Of a DNA stretch of 64,000 nucleotides, positions 43,132 through 52,796 are shown piece after piece. Each line of letters begins with the position of its first letter. Within the stretch, counting starts at the first letter, position 1. Source of the DNA: Planctomycetaceae bacterium (GTDB lineage Bacteria; Planctomycetota; Planctomycetia; Pirellulales; Thermoguttaceae); NCBI GenBank assembly GCA_012719125.1, contig JAAYAY010000328.1:62001-126000 (forward strand). The letters are read 5' to 3'. A model generated the notes under the pieces. It ran no database searches. It was given only the letters and a program-made list of their open reading frames with translations, and was not told where the DNA came from. The position numbers and the translations under genes were made by a program.

Positions 43132-46100
43132 ATGGAATTTCTGGAAACCGTACTCGATGTTGTTTCCTCCGGAATCGACTCCTTCACTCGCGGCGCCGAG
43201 CGGTTCGTCACTCGCATTTTTGGCTCCTCGAATGCTCGATATATCCGGCGGATGCAGCCAAAGATCGACGCCATCAACGGCCGCGAAGCCTACTTCCAGG
43301 AGATGACCGACGCCGAGCTTCGCGGCCAGACCGACAAGTTCCGCAAACGGTTGGCAGCAGGCGAGACGTTGGACGACCTCCTCATCGACGCCTTCGCCGT
43401 CTGCCGCGAGGCCGGACGGCGCGTGCTGGGAATGCGTCATTACGACGTCCAACTCATGGGCGGGATGGTTCTGCACAGCGGCTCGATCGCCGAAATGGTC
43501 ACCGGGGAGGGCAAGACGCTCGTGGCAACGCTGCCCGCCTACCTGAACGCCCTGGAGGACAAGGGCGTCCACGTCGTCACGGTGAACGACTACCTGGCCC
43601 GCCGCGACATGGAATGGATGGGCCCGCTCTACATGTCGCTGGGGCTTACGGTCGGCACCATCCAGAGCAACATGCGCAACGACGACCGCCAGAAGGCCTA
43701 TGCGTGCAACATCACGTACGGCACGAACAACGAATACGGCTTCGACTACCTGCGCGACAACATGCGTCCTGCCGCGCGCGACGACGATCGTTATCCCAAG
43801 CATCTCCAGCAGGTGCAAGGTCCGCTGAATTACGCCATTATCGACGAAGTCGACAACATCCTCATCGACGAGGCCCGGACCCCGCTGATCATCTCCGGTC
43901 CGGCCCGCGACGACGTCAGTCGCTACCGCAAAGCCGACCAGATTGCCCGGCAGTTGAAGCGAGACGCCCACTTCGAAGTCAACGAGAAGGAGCATTCGGC
44001 CCACCTCACCGACGAGGGCGTCCGCAAGGCGGAGGAGCTTGCCGGCGTCGAGAGTTTCTACACCGCGGGCAACATGGAATGGCCCCACCTGATCGACAAC
44101 GCCCTCAAGGCCCATCATCTTTACAAACGCGACGTGAACTACGTCAATCAGGCCGGCGAAATCGTGATCGTCGACGAGTTCACAGGGCGACTCATGCCCG
44201 GCCGGAACTGGAGCGACGGCCTGCATCAGGCCGTGGAGGCCAAGGAGGGAGTCAAGGTCAAGGAAGAGAACCAGACGTTGGCCACCATCACCCTGCAGAA
44301 CTTCTTCAAGCTGTACAACAAGATCGGCGGGATGACCGGTACGGCCATGACCGAGGCCGCCGAGTTCTGGAAGATCTACAAGCTCGACGTCATCGCCATC
44401 CCCACCAACCGAACGCTCCAACGGCTCAATCATCCGGACGTGATCTACCGATCGGAAGAGGAGAAGTACGAGGCCATCGTCGAGGAGATTGAGCGGATTC
44501 ACAAATGGGACGTGCTGGTCAAACGCAACGGCGAGGCCGTTTGGGGAACGGTTTCCGGCGAGGCCGACGACACGGTGGAATTTGAGCCCCGTGGCCAGAA
44601 GAAGACGGAAAAGGTGTCCCGCAACGCGCTGCGCGGCGTGGAGCACAAGGGGCGTCCGATTCTGGTCGGCACGGTCTCGATCGAACGAAGCGAACTGATT
44701 TCCTCGATGCTCGATCGGAAGGGCATCAAGCATCAGGTGCTCAACGCCAAGCATCACCAGCGCGAAGCGGAAATCGTCGCCCAGGCCGGCCGCAAGGGCG
44801 CCGTGACGATTGCCACGAACATGGCGGGCCGCGGTACCGACATCATCCTGGGCGGCAATCCCGAAGCGTTGGCTTGGGCTCAGCTTCAGGAGAAATACCC
44901 CACCCGACTGGACGTTCCTCAGGAGGAATGGGATGCGCTGGTCAACGAAATCGAGCAGCGCGAACACATGAAGGCCGAAGGACGCGAAGTGGCCAAGCTG
45001 GGCGGGCTGCACATCATCGGCTCCGAACGCCATGAGGCGCGGCGCATCGACCTTCAGCTCCGCGGACGCTGCGGGCGCCAGGGCGATCCCGGCTCCAGCC
45101 GGTTCTTCCTCTCACTGGAAGACGATCTCATGCGGATCTTCGCCGGGGAGTGGGTCAAGAGCATCCTCACCCGGCTCGGGATGGAACAGGGCCAGGCCAT
45201 CGAGAGCCGCATGGTCTCGCGGAGAATCGAAGGCGCCCAGAAGAAGGTCGAGGAACGCAACTTCGAGATTCGCAAGAACCTGCTCGAATACGACGAGGTC
45301 ATGGACGAGCAGCGAAAACGCGTCTACGGATACCGCCAGCAGATTCTCGACGGCGTCCAGTGCAAGAAGTTGATCTTCGAAATGATCGAGAAGCAGATCG
45401 AGAATCACTTGTCCGAGTTCCTGGCCAAGGACTACGGTGCCGAGTCTTTTGCGGCCTGGGCCAGCAAGATGCTTTCCACGGAGTTGGACGCTCGCGATTA
45501 CCGCGATATGGATATCACCCTGGCGGAGCAGCACGCCAAGGACCAGGCCGAACGCCTCGCAGAGGGACAGGTCCTGGATGCCATCGAGGAGAATCTGCCC
45601 GACGACGTCGATCCCCGGGAATGGAACTGGGAAGCTCTGGCGAAGATGGCCAACATGCGCTGGCAGGTCGGCGTCAATAGCGCCGGTTTGAAGAAAATCG
45701 GGCGGGACGATCTGGCCGAATCCCTTATCGAGAAGGCCCATTCCGCCGTCAGCCGAATCGACCTGAGCGACGGAGCCAGGTTCCTCACCTCGGATTTCGG
45801 ACTCCAGACGACCTGTGCGTGGGTCCGGCTCAAATTCGGTTTCGAACTTGACCTGGAGGAAATCGAAGGCTCCGATTCCCAGCAAATCGCCGAGCTGATC
45901 CGCCAGCGTGCCGAGGAGGCTTACCGCGACAAGGAGGTCGAGTTCCCCGTCATGGCGGGACTCTATCACTTCACCTTGCGGGACGCGTCCGGACACAAGC
46001 GATACGACCGCGACAAGCTCGCCGTGTGGGCGAAGGATCGTTTTGGGACCGAGCTGTCCCTTGAGGACCTGCGTAATCGACAGCGACACGAGATTCAGGC

Positions 46101-46821
46101 CATGCTCGTGGAGCAGAGCCGGCTCTTCTCCGACCGCGCCAAGCAGACCGTCGACGAGGCCTACCGCCGGATGGACGAGGTCTTCCACCCGGCCGATAGC
46201 CACGACGACGGGCAACCCGACCGAGTTCGCCATGCGGGGAATCTCCGGTCCTTCGTGGAGTGGCTCCAGACGGAATTGCACGCGGAATGGTCCGAGGATG
46301 ATGTCGCCGAAATGACGCGCGACGAGTTCGACATGCGGCTCACCGAGTTGCTCGACGATGCGTTCCGGCCGGAGATGCGCAAGATGGAACGTGCCCTCGT
46401 GCTCCAGTTGCTCGACTCCGGCTGGAAAGAGCATCTGCTTGTGATGGACCACCTGCGTTCCAGCGTCGGCCTCCGCGGCTACGCCCAGGTCGATCCGAAG
46501 GTGGAGTACAAACGGGAAGGCATGCGGCTGTTTGAGAACATGTGGCGTGCCGTCGGCGAGCGGGTGACCGACCTCATCTTCCGCATGGAGCAACTCGACG
46601 AGAGCTTCGTCGGCTCCACCTGGACGGAAACGGAAGCGATCCACGAGGAAGCGTCGGGAGCCGCCGACGAGATCGCTCAGCAACAGCAGGCCGCCATCGA
46701 CGGGACCGAAGTCGACCACAAGCGCGAGCCGATCCGCAATCGCGACCCTCGCGTCGGCCGCAACGATCCGTGCCCCTGCGGAAGCGGAAAGAAATACAAG
46801 GCCTGCTGCATGAAGAAATAG
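43132..46821 (+). CDS. secA: Preprotein translocase ATPase SecA
   Basis: A 1229-aa motor of the Sec export pathway; it hydrolyses ATP to push preproteins through SecYEG. Walker A MVTGEGKTLVAT, DYLARRD, the DEAD-type IIDEVDNILIDEARTP, AGRGTDIILGG and QLRGRCGRQGDPGSS are all canonical. The C-terminus RVGRNDPCPCGSGKKYKACC is the SecB/zinc-binding SEC-C motif. It is longer than typical SecA (about 830-900 aa). A segment of about 50 residues (roughly 458-507, KWDVLVKRNGEAVWGTVSG onward) interrupts the region before PILVGTVSIERSE, and further length lies in the C-terminal half. ATG 43132 is used by homology; AAGGA is 16 nt upstream, and GTG 43102 is the alternative. Confidence 0.95.
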   Translation: MEFLETVLDVVSSGIDSFTRGAERFVTRIFGSSNARYIRRMQPKIDAINGREAYFQEMTDAELRGQTDKFRKRLAAGETLDDLLIDAFAVCREAGRRVLGMRHYDVQLMGGMVLHSGSIAEMVTGEGKTLVATLPAYLNALEDKGVHVVTVNDYLARRDMEWMGPLYMSLGLTVGTIQSNMRNDDRQKAYACNITYGTNNEYGFDYLRDNMRPAARDDDRYPKHLQQVQGPLNYAIIDEVDNILIDEARTPLIISGPARDDVSRYRKADQIARQLKRDAHFEVNEKEHSAHLTDEGVRKAEELAGVESFYTAGNMEWPHLIDNALKAHHLYKRDVNYVNQAGEIVIVDEFTGRLMPGRNWSDGLHQAVEAKEGVKVKEENQTLATITLQNFFKLYNKIGGMTGTAMTEAAEFWKIYKLDVIAIPTNRTLQRLNHPDVIYRSEEEKYEAIVEEIERIHKWDVLVKRNGEAVWGTVSGEADDTVEFEPRGQKKTEKVSRNALRGVEHKGRPILVGTVSIERSELISSMLDRKGIKHQVLNAKHHQREAEIVAQAGRKGAVTIATNMAGRGTDIILGGNPEALAWAQLQEKYPTRLDVPQEEWDALVNEIEQREHMKAEGREVAKLGGLHIIGSERHEARRIDLQLRGRCGRQGDPGSSRFFLSLEDDLMRIFAGEWVKSILTRLGMEQGQAIESRMVSRRIEGAQKKVEERNFEIRKNLLEYDEVMDEQRKRVYGYRQQILDGVQCKKLIFEMIEKQIENHLSEFLAKDYGAESFAAWASKMLSTELDARDYRDMDITLAEQHAKDQAERLAEGQVLDAIEENLPDDVDPREWNWEALAKMANMRWQVGVNSAGLKKIGRDDLAESLIEKAHSAVSRIDLSDGARFLTSDFGLQTTCAWVRLKFGFELDLEEIEGSDSQQIAELIRQRAEEAYRDKEVEFPVMAGLYHFTLRDASGHKRYDRDKLAVWAKDRFGTELSLEDLRNRQRHEIQAMLVEQSRLFSDRAKQTVDEAYRRMDEVFHPADSHDDGQPDRVRHAGNLRSFVEWLQTELHAEWSEDDVAEMTRDEFDMRLTELLDDAFRPEMRKMERALVLQLLDSGWKEHLLVMDHLRSSVGLRGYAQVDPKVEYKREGMRLFENMWRAVGERVTDLIFRMEQLDESFVGSTWTETEAIHEEASGAADEIAQQQQAAIDGTEVDHKREPIRNRDPRVGRNDPCPCGSGKKYKACCMKK

Positions 46822-46840
46822 GCCGCGGGAAAGGATTCCG

Positions 46841-48127
46841 GTGCGATATTTCCTGAACGTCGTCTACTTGTTTCTGCTCGTCGCAGCCTTTCCCTGGCTG
46901 CTTTGGCAGGCAATCCGCAAGGGCAAGTACCGCGAAGGCTATGCCGCCAAGTTCCTGGGGCGAGTGCCTCGCCGCGAGGGTGGCGCGACCTGCCTGTGGG
47001 TCCATGCCGTCAGCGTAGGCGAAGTGAACCTTGTCCGTCCGCTCCTCGACAAGATCCGGCGGCAGCGGCCCGAGTGGAGATGCGTCCTCTCCACCACAAC
47101 CATGACCGGCATGGAGTTGGCCAGGAAACGCTATCCCGACCTTTCCGTTTTCTATTGCCCCCTGGACTTCAGTTGGGCCATCGCCGCGGCCATGCGACGC
47201 ATCCGGCCGGATGTCCTCGTGCTCGCCGAGCTGGAGTTGTGGCCCAACCTGATCGCCGCGGCCCGCCGCAGCGGCGCCCGCGTGGCCGTCGTCAACGGCC
47301 GCCTCAGCGAGAACAGCGCTCGCGGCTACGGGCGAATCCGGCCCGTGGTGAAAAGCATCCTGCAGCGGATCGATCTGCTGGCCGTTCAAGACCCAACCTA
47401 CGCCGAGCGGTTCCGCCGCCTGGGTGCGGTCGAGGAATCGCTTCATGTGACCGGCTCCATGAAGTATGACGGGGCCGAGATCGACCGGGCCAATGAGGCG
47501 ACGACCCGTCTGCGAGATCTCTGGGGGATTGCGGAAGACGATTGCGTGTTCCTGGCGGGCAGCACCCAGGAGCCCGAGGAGTCGCTGGCCCTCGACACCT
47601 ACCTGAAACTCGCCGAGTCGCATCCGCAGTTGCGACTGATTCTGGTCCCGCGACACACGGACCGTTTCGAGACGGTGGCCGAGATGCTCGACGCACGCGG
47701 CGTCCGTTGGCAGCGGCGTACCGAGTTGGATTCGGCCCCCGCCGATCCGCAGGCCCGGATCCTCCTGGTCAACGTGATCGGCGAGCTGGGAGCCTGGTGG
47801 GGAACCGCCCGGATCGCCTACGTCGGCGGCAGCATGGGCCCTCGCGGCGGGCAAAACATGATCGAGCCGGCCGCCTACGGAGCGGCCGTCAGTTTCGGCC
47901 CCAACACGCGGAACTTCCGCGACATCGTGGCCGCCATGCTGGCCCGCGCCGCCGCCGTCGTCCTCCACGACGGCGACGAAATGACCGCCTTCGTGCGCCG
48001 ATGCCTGGAAGATCCCGGCTATCGCCACGAGTTGGGCGACCGGGCCCAGCAGCTTGTCCGGGAGCAACTCGGCGCCACGGATCGCACGTTCTCACTGCTC
48101 GAATCGCTCGTTGACCGAAGCGTGTAG
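46841..48127 (+). CDS. waaA: 3-deoxy-D-manno-octulosonic-acid (KDO) transferase
   Basis: A 428-aa membrane-associated GT30 enzyme that adds KDO to lipid A precursor at the inner membrane. An N-terminal helix precedes LWVHAVSVGEVNLVRPLL, where the conserved Glu is the catalytic base. Further family motifs are LSTTTMTGMELA, ELELWPNLI, NGRLSENSARGY, TGSMKYDG, AGSTQEPEE, PRHTDRFE and GGQNMIEPAAYG. GTG 46841 is preceded by AAAGGA. It lies 19 nt after secA on the same strand. Presence of waaA argues for LPS in this organism. Its last 36 nt overlap the convergent SGNH gene. Confidence 0.93.
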   Translation: MRYFLNVVYLFLLVAAFPWLLWQAIRKGKYREGYAAKFLGRVPRREGGATCLWVHAVSVGEVNLVRPLLDKIRRQRPEWRCVLSTTTMTGMELARKRYPDLSVFYCPLDFSWAIAAAMRRIRPDVLVLAELELWPNLIAAARRSGARVAVVNGRLSENSARGYGRIRPVVKSILQRIDLLAVQDPTYAERFRRLGAVEESLHVTGSMKYDGAEIDRANEATTRLRDLWGIAEDDCVFLAGSTQEPEESLALDTYLKLAESHPQLRLILVPRHTDRFETVAEMLDARGVRWQRRTELDSAPADPQARILLVNVIGELGAWWGTARIAYVGGSMGPRGGQNMIEPAAYGAAVSFGPNTRNFRDIVAAMLARAAAVVLHDGDEMTAFVRRCLEDPGYRHELGDRAQQLVREQLGATDRTFSLLESLVDRSV

Positions 48128-49087
48128 GTGCCGCTCAATTTGCGGGCCGAATATGGCGACCAACGCATCGTTCACTCTGCGAGCCAGCAGTTCGTTTCCC
48201 CGAGCGTTCGGGTGCAGTCCGTCGTCGCTCAGGTGCCACTCGCGCGGAAGCCACATCCCCGGCGGGGCGTAGGGGCCGAAAAGGACAAACCAGCGGAGTG
48301 TTGTATCGGAGACCAGCGCAAGGTCGTGCTGCCGAGCCAAACGACGTTCCAGTCCCCCGAAGGGATCGGTCACGATTCCGCGAGGAACCTCGACGAGTAC
48401 GACTTCCGCACCAAGCGACCGGCATTCCTCGATGATCCTGGTGAGATTGCGGCGGCAGGTCTCTTCGCCGTGGTTGCGGAGATAGTCATGGCCCCCGAGC
48501 TCCACGATCACCGCCTGGGGATGCAACTCCCGGATCGCCGGGAGCAGTTCCAGCGAGTCGGTCGTACTGATGCCGTCGCGGCCCATATTCACCACCGGTA
48601 CCGCCAGACGCCCGGCCAGTTCGTCCGGATAGCCGTAGGCCGTCAGACTATCGCCCAGACAGACGACGGGGCGATGGGGATCCAGAACCGGCCGACGGGA
48701 CGTTCGCACCGCCGCCCAGGAATCGATCGCGGCGATCAGCCAGGCAAACCACAGGAGTGCCAGGGTGGCTCGGTGAACCGACGTCGGCAAGCTCCGCCCT
48801 TGTCGCCGGCCGGCCAACCGCAACCCGGCGGCAATCCCAAGTGCGAGGAGCAGCAGCAAGACTCCGGGGAGCCAGGCCGTACGTTTGATCAGGAGGATCG
48901 CCAGGCACGCCAGCAGCGGCACCCAGCCGGGTTTGCCCCGCCAGACCAGTAGAGAGTGAAGGGCAAGCCAGGCGGCCGCCATCGGCACCACGCCGGCCGG
49001 GAAGGTGAGGAGCGAGACGCCCGCGAAGCCGCCGAAGAACACGGCCGCGAGGATGGCCCGTATCGAACTGCGTCCTCGTTTCTTCAT
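48092..49087 (-). CDS. Membrane-anchored SGNH/GDSL hydrolase
   Basis: A 331-aa protein. The first ~125 residues contain three or four membrane helices. The C-terminal part is an SGNH-hydrolase: block I VVCLGDSLTAYGYP (Ser nucleophile), block II Gly in NMGRDGIST, block III VELGGHDYLR (His in place of the usual Asn), and block V SDDGLHPNARG (Asp-x2-His). Such enzymes are lipases, esterases or acyl-transfer enzymes, often on glycans or lipids at the membrane. It converges on waaA with a 36-nt overlap of coding sequence. The GGxDY variant is also seen in esterase TesA-like members, so activity is plausible; substrate unknown. Confidence 0.85.
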   Translation of the reverse strand: MKKRGRSSIRAILAAVFFGGFAGVSLLTFPAGVVPMAAAWLALHSLLVWRGKPGWVPLLACLAILLIKRTAWLPGVLLLLLALGIAAGLRLAGRRQGRSLPTSVHRATLALLWFAWLIAAIDSWAAVRTSRRPVLDPHRPVVCLGDSLTAYGYPDELAGRLAVPVVNMGRDGISTTDSLELLPAIRELHPQAVIVELGGHDYLRNHGEETCRRNLTRIIEECRSLGAEVVLVEVPRGIVTDPFGGLERRLARQHDLALVSDTTLRWFVLFGPYAPPGMWLPREWHLSDDGLHPNARGNELLARRVNDALVAIFGPQIERHLHASVNERFEQ

Positions 49088-49440
49088 AGCCTTTGTCGCC
49101 TTTCACACGCCCAGCATACTCTGATCGCCTCCCCTGATCCTACGACAAATCGTCGAAAAGCGGGGGCGGAGGCCCAAGGTGCCGATCACGGGTCAGGTCG
49201 ACCCCACCCAGCCCTTCCGGGGCCCGTCCGCCCGTCCGGCGTGGTGTCCCTCACCTTGCTTGCCCCTGTCGGGTGCGACTATAATGGTTCTTTTGTCTCC
49301 CAGCGGTTTGCGGCCGGGAGAGCGATTCTCGACAGTTGTTTCCCCAAGAAACGAGCGACCAACGAGAGCTGGGCGAGGTCAACCGGGCGGTAGCTCGTAT
49401 CGGCTGGCGGCGCTGGCATCCGGCAAAGGAGGAGTTTTCC
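49088..49440. other. metK upstream region with promoter and long leader
   Basis: About 350 nt between divergent genes. Holds the metK promoter (49256-49285), then a leader of about 150 nt with hairpins such as CTCCC...GGGAG (49298-49320) and GTTTC...GAAAC near 49335-49349, ending in AAAGGAGGAG. No known SAM-responsive motif was recognised by eye. Confidence 0.5.
49256..49285 (+). promoter_or_regulatory. Probable metK promoter
   Basis: TTGCTT (49256-49261), 18-nt spacer, TATAAT (49280-49285). The -10 is perfect and the -35 is partial. It leaves a leader of about 150 nt before metK. Confidence 0.6.
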
Positions 49441-50607
49441 GTGGCGAAGGGCAAGTACCTGTTTACGAGCGAAGCAGTCAGCATGGGCCACCCGGACAAG
49501 CTGGCGGATCAGATTTCCGACGGCGTCCTTGATGCGCTTTTCGCGCAGGATCCGTACAGCCGCGTCGCCTGCGAGACGATGGTCACCACGGGCGTCGCCA
49601 TCGTGGCCGGCGAGATCACGACGAAAGCCATCGTCAACTACCAGGACGTCGTCCGCAAGGTGATCGAGCAGGTCGGCTACACCGATGACGAAATGGGCAT
49701 TAATTCGTCGACTTGTGCCGTCATGGTGTCGCTCGATCGGCAGAGCCCCGACATCGCCCAAGGCGTCGACGAGAATTCGGTGTCCGGGAAGGACGTCGGC
49801 GCCGGCGACCAGGGCCTGATGTTCGGCTACGCCTGCAATCACACGCCCGAACTGATGCCGCTGCCGATCGCCCTGGCGCACCGGCTCACCAATCGCCTCA
49901 CCGAAGCCCGCCAGAAGGGCGAGGTCGACTGGCTGCGTCCGGACAGCAAGAGCCAGGTCACCGTGGAATTCGACGGCGACAAGCCGGTCCGCATCGACAC
50001 GGTCGTCCTCTCCACCCAGCACAGCCCGAAGGTCGACCAGGCTGCGATCCGCGAGTGGGCCATCCCCAACGTGATCGAGCCGTGCCTGCCGCCGGAACTG
50101 GTCAACGGCCAGATCAAGTACCACGTCAACCCGACGGGCAAATTCGTCGTCGGCGGCCCGCACGGCGATTGCGGCCTCACGGGGCGGAAGATCATCGTCG
50201 ATACCTACGGCGGCTGGGCCCGCCACGGCGGCGGCGCGTTCAGCGGAAAAGACCCGACCAAGGTCGATCGCAGTGCGGCCTACATGGCCCGCCACGTGGC
50301 CAAGAACCTGGTCGCGGCCGGCCTGGCCGACCGCTGCGAGGTCCAGTTGGCCTACGCGATCGGCGTCTCCGAACCCGTCAGCGTTCTGATCGACACGGAA
50401 GGCTCGGGGAAGATCGACGAGGAGAAACTCTGCCGGATCGTCCGCGATGTGTTCCCATTGACGCCGTCGGGGATCATCAAGTACCTGAATCTCCGCCAGC
50501 CGATCTATCAGGCGACGGCCGCCGGCGGCCATTTCGGCCGCAGCGAACCGAGTTTCACCTGGGAGAAGACCGATCGGGTGGAGGACCTGAAGAAGGCCGC
50601 GAAGTAG
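49441..50607 (+). CDS. metK: S-adenosylmethionine synthetase
   Basis: A 388-aa cytoplasmic enzyme making SAM from methionine and ATP. Canonical motifs: [19 protein letters not shown] (ATP and Mg binding), [16 protein letters not shown], and the methionine loop [23 protein letters not shown]-type sequence is present as [19 protein letters not shown], the phosphate-binding P-loop. Start GTG 49441 follows AAAGGAGGAG at ideal spacing; upstream extension lacks homology. It is a complete and ordinary MetK with its own promoter upstream. Confidence 0.95.
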   Translation: MAKGKYLFTSEAVSMGHPDKLADQISDGVLDALFAQDPYSRVACETMVTTGVAIVAGEITTKAIVNYQDVVRKVIEQVGYTDDEMGINSSTCAVMVSLDRQSPDIAQGVDENSVSGKDVGAGDQGLMFGYACNHTPELMPLPIALAHRLTNRLTEARQKGEVDWLRPDSKSQVTVEFDGDKPVRIDTVVLSTQHSPKVDQAAIREWAIPNVIEPCLPPELVNGQIKYHVNPTGKFVVGGPHGDCGLTGRKIIVDTYGGWARHGGGAFSGKDPTKVDRSAAYMARHVAKNLVAAGLADRCEVQLAYAIGVSEPVSVLIDTEGSGKIDEEKLCRIVRDVFPLTPSGIIKYLNLRQPIYQATAAGGHFGRSEPSFTWEKTDRVEDLKKAAK

Positions 50608-50689
50608 AACGTCCGCCAAGGGCCTGCTCCGGTACCGTCCGCGATCGTGTTTGGAAAGGGCCTGCCCAGGTATGCCGCGGGCAGACCCG

Positions 50690-51583
50690 ATGGACGCCAT
50701 GATGAGCACTCCCGCAATCGCCGACTTCAATCTCAATGCAGGGGCCCTCTCCCGGACCGGCCTGGCCGGGCCTCTGGTTCGTGCGGGCGTGTTCACTTGC
50801 GCCGGCATCCTTCTGTTCGCTGCCGGGTTCCTCTGGTTTCGCCGAGCCGTCGGGGCGATCTCGACGCCGCTCTCGGCCTCTTCCTTGGTTGCCGTCGGCC
50901 TAGCCGTGGCAGGCGCTGCCGTGACGGCGAGATTTGTCTGGCGGCGCAGCGGCGCGAGCCGGCGGTCGACGTTCATCATCTCGGGCCTGATCACCGTCTC
51001 GGCACTGGCGACGGCAGCCGCCACGAGTCTGCCGGGATCGTCGCCCGCCGGTCTTGCCGGCCTGTGGCTGATCGTGGCGGCCGAGGAATTCTGGGCCTGG
51101 CGGCCCCGGCGACTCGTACGCTCGGTGCCACCTGTCCCTGCCCTATCCCGCGAGTCTCGACCGGTGCCGATCCACGACAGTCGCAAACAGTTCGAGCAGG
51201 CGGTGGCCGATTCGGTATTCGGTCTGGATGTCGTGCAGGAACATGTGACCCAGCAGGTGACGCGGCTTGTCGAACCGGACGGCACGGAACGGGTGGTCGG
51301 GTGGATGCGGGTGTCGTTCGAGCCGGGCCAGCGTCTGGCGAGCGTCCACCTGGCCTTCTGCCCGCCCTTCCAGCGGACGCCGGAAGCCGCCCTTGAGCGG
51401 CTCGACGGTCCCGAAGTGCGGATCAAACGGGTGCAAGCGTTCCCCTTCGGCGCCCGATTCGATCTGAAGCTCGAAGCCCCGGCCGAGCAGCGTGCCGACG
51501 TCCTGCTGCAGGTGGCGGCTGAAGTGCAGGGGCAGCAGGCGGCCGGTGATGTGACCGCCGACAGCGATGAGCCTTCGAGCTGA
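50690..51583 (+). CDS. Hypothetical membrane protein
   Basis: About 297 aa, family not recognised. Three membrane helices at roughly 30-50, 63-83 and 97-130 precede a cytoplasmic or periplasmic domain with SRKQFEQAVADSVFGLDVV, VVGWMRVSFEPGQRLASVHL, FQRTPEAALERLDGPEVRIK and LKLEAPAEQRADVLLQVAAE. The soluble part resembles an outer-surface or sensor domain without catalytic residues. Starts at 50690, 50699 and 50702 are all possible; no clear ribosome site decides. It is downstream of metK by 80 nt on the same strand. Confidence 0.6.
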   Translation: MDAMMSTPAIADFNLNAGALSRTGLAGPLVRAGVFTCAGILLFAAGFLWFRRAVGAISTPLSASSLVAVGLAVAGAAVTARFVWRRSGASRRSTFIISGLITVSALATAAATSLPGSSPAGLAGLWLIVAAEEFWAWRPRRLVRSVPPVPALSRESRPVPIHDSRKQFEQAVADSVFGLDVVQEHVTQQVTRLVEPDGTERVVGWMRVSFEPGQRLASVHLAFCPPFQRTPEAALERLDGPEVRIKRVQAFPFGARFDLKLEAPAEQRADVLLQVAAEVQGQQAAGDVTADSDEPSS

Positions 51584-51592
51584 AACGGGGGA

Positions 51593-51624
51593 GAAATCCG
51601 AAAGGCAAAGCACGAAATCCGAAA
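51593..51624. repeat. Short direct repeat before the GNAT gene
   Basis: GAAATCCGAAA occurs at 51593 and 51614 within an A-rich, CGAAAT-type degenerate tract that continues to about 51660. Confidence 0.55.
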
Positions 51625-51675
51625 CAAATTCGAATACCAAATACAGAATGCTCGAAATGTGTTGGGGAGCGGCGT

Positions 51676-52215
51676 GTGTCTGTGACCATTTTCGAAGCCA
51701 ATTTGGACGATCCGATTCACCAGGAGGCGGTTCGTGGCCTGCTGGACGCCTATGCGGCCGATCCGATGGGGCGGGGAGAACCGCTCAGCGAATCGGTCAA
51801 GCACGAATTGATCGACGGGCTCAAGAGCCACCCCACGACCCTCATTCTGCTGGCCTTCTCTGACGATCGCCCGGCCGGCGTGGCGGTTTGTTTTCGCGGC
51901 TTCTCGACGTTCGCCGCCCGGCCGCTGCTGAACATCCACGACCTGGCGGTTTTCCCGGAATTCCGCGGCCAAGGCGTCGGGCGCCGGCTTCTGGAAGAGA
52001 CCCACCGGCGGGCGGCCGGCCTGGGGTGCTGCAAGGTGACGCTGGAGGTTCGCGAAGACAATCATCGGGCGCAGGGGTTATATCGCAGTATGGGGTATGG
52101 TCAGGGCAACGGAGACACTGTGGGCATGCTGTTCTGGGAGCGGCGAGTCGATCAGGGGAAGCTCGCCGGAAGCGACCAGAGGGGTAGTGTTGCAGTCAAC
52201 TTCTCACCAATATGA
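51676..52215 (+). CDS. GNAT-family N-acetyltransferase
   Basis: A 179-aa acetyltransferase. Motif A is intact: DLAVFPEFRGQGVGRRLLEE (Q/RxxGxG/A acetyl-CoA binding), and motif B is LEVREDNHRAQGLYRSMGYG. The acceptor is not predictable. GTG 51676 is preceded by GGGGAGCGG. The last ~25 residues (GKLAGSDQRGSVAV...) extend past the fold and run into repeat-like DNA, so the native end may have been altered. Confidence 0.87.
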   Translation: MSVTIFEANLDDPIHQEAVRGLLDAYAADPMGRGEPLSESVKHELIDGLKSHPTTLILLAFSDDRPAGVAVCFRGFSTFAARPLLNIHDLAVFPEFRGQGVGRRLLEETHRRAAGLGCCKVTLEVREDNHRAQGLYRSMGYGQGNGDTVGMLFWERRVDQGKLAGSDQRGSVAVNFSPI

Positions 52216-52393
52216 CGTTTTCTGACACTTCCGGCTCAGAAGCGGGGTCTAAATACTGTGGGGAACCACGAAATACACGAAGGATACGAAAAGGGTGCGT
52301 GGCGGGATCCTGAAGGTATCTGTCAAGGGAATGGACGACACGGAAATTGTCGAAGATCGAGCAAGGCTGGGGGGATCGTGTGTCATGTACATT

Positions 52394-52421
52394 AGTATAC
52401 ATATTCGGCGGCGAAAGTCAA
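52394..52421 (-). promoter_or_regulatory. Promoter-like element related to that at 26770
   Basis: On the minus strand TTGACT (52416-52421), 16-nt spacer, TATACT (52394-52399), followed by AATGTACATGACACA. The -10 lies in the palindromic GTATAC. About 55 nt downstream both this element and 26770 have GTCGTCCATTCCC, so the two are copies of one element rather than chance matches. No recognisable gene follows. Confidence 0.5.
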
Positions 52422-52474
52422 TACAAGAATTGAACACCTGCGCGGATTTTTTGAGTTGACGCCAGGACGATTGG

Positions 52475-52777
52475 TTGTGGATGTCGACTGCCGAGGGGAT
52501 GCAAGGTGTTTTGGACCGGACGGGGTTTTGCGCCGCCTTTGAGTTTGTTGCAGAACGGTTCGGACGCGGGGTGTGGGCGGAAGTGCCGGTCATAAATGTG
52601 TTTACACCACTACCGGCAATCGCAAGTTGCGGCGGTCTGGCGGGGGGTGTGTTGCATAACTCGGTTACGAACCCCCTATTGGACGGCAAGTGGGCCGCGG
52701 ATGAAGCGGAGATGGAACACGAATTAAAGAAGGAGCTGCGGGCAGGGGAATTTCTCGGGCAAGGGAATTGGCGATAG
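52475..52777 (+). CDS. Doubtful open frame in the repeat-rich gap
   Basis: A 100-codon frame (MWMSTAEGMQGVLDRTGFCA...), with VINVFTPLPAIASCGGLAGG and a charged helix EAEMEHELKKELRAGEFLG. No ribosome site, no family match known to me, and the opposite strand is also open. It could be a gene remnant; I list it only so that the stretch is recorded. Confidence 0.2.
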   Translation: MWMSTAEGMQGVLDRTGFCAAFEFVAERFGRGVWAEVPVINVFTPLPAIASCGGLAGGVLHNSVTNPLLDGKWAADEAEMEHELKKELRAGEFLGQGNWR

Positions 52778-52796
52778 CAGCGGATTACTGAAGGCC

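Noticed and set aside
49279-52065. 928-codon minus-strand frame opposite metK and the GNAT gene
   Set aside because: Long only because of high GC; metK on the plus strand is unmistakable and the frame has no start context.
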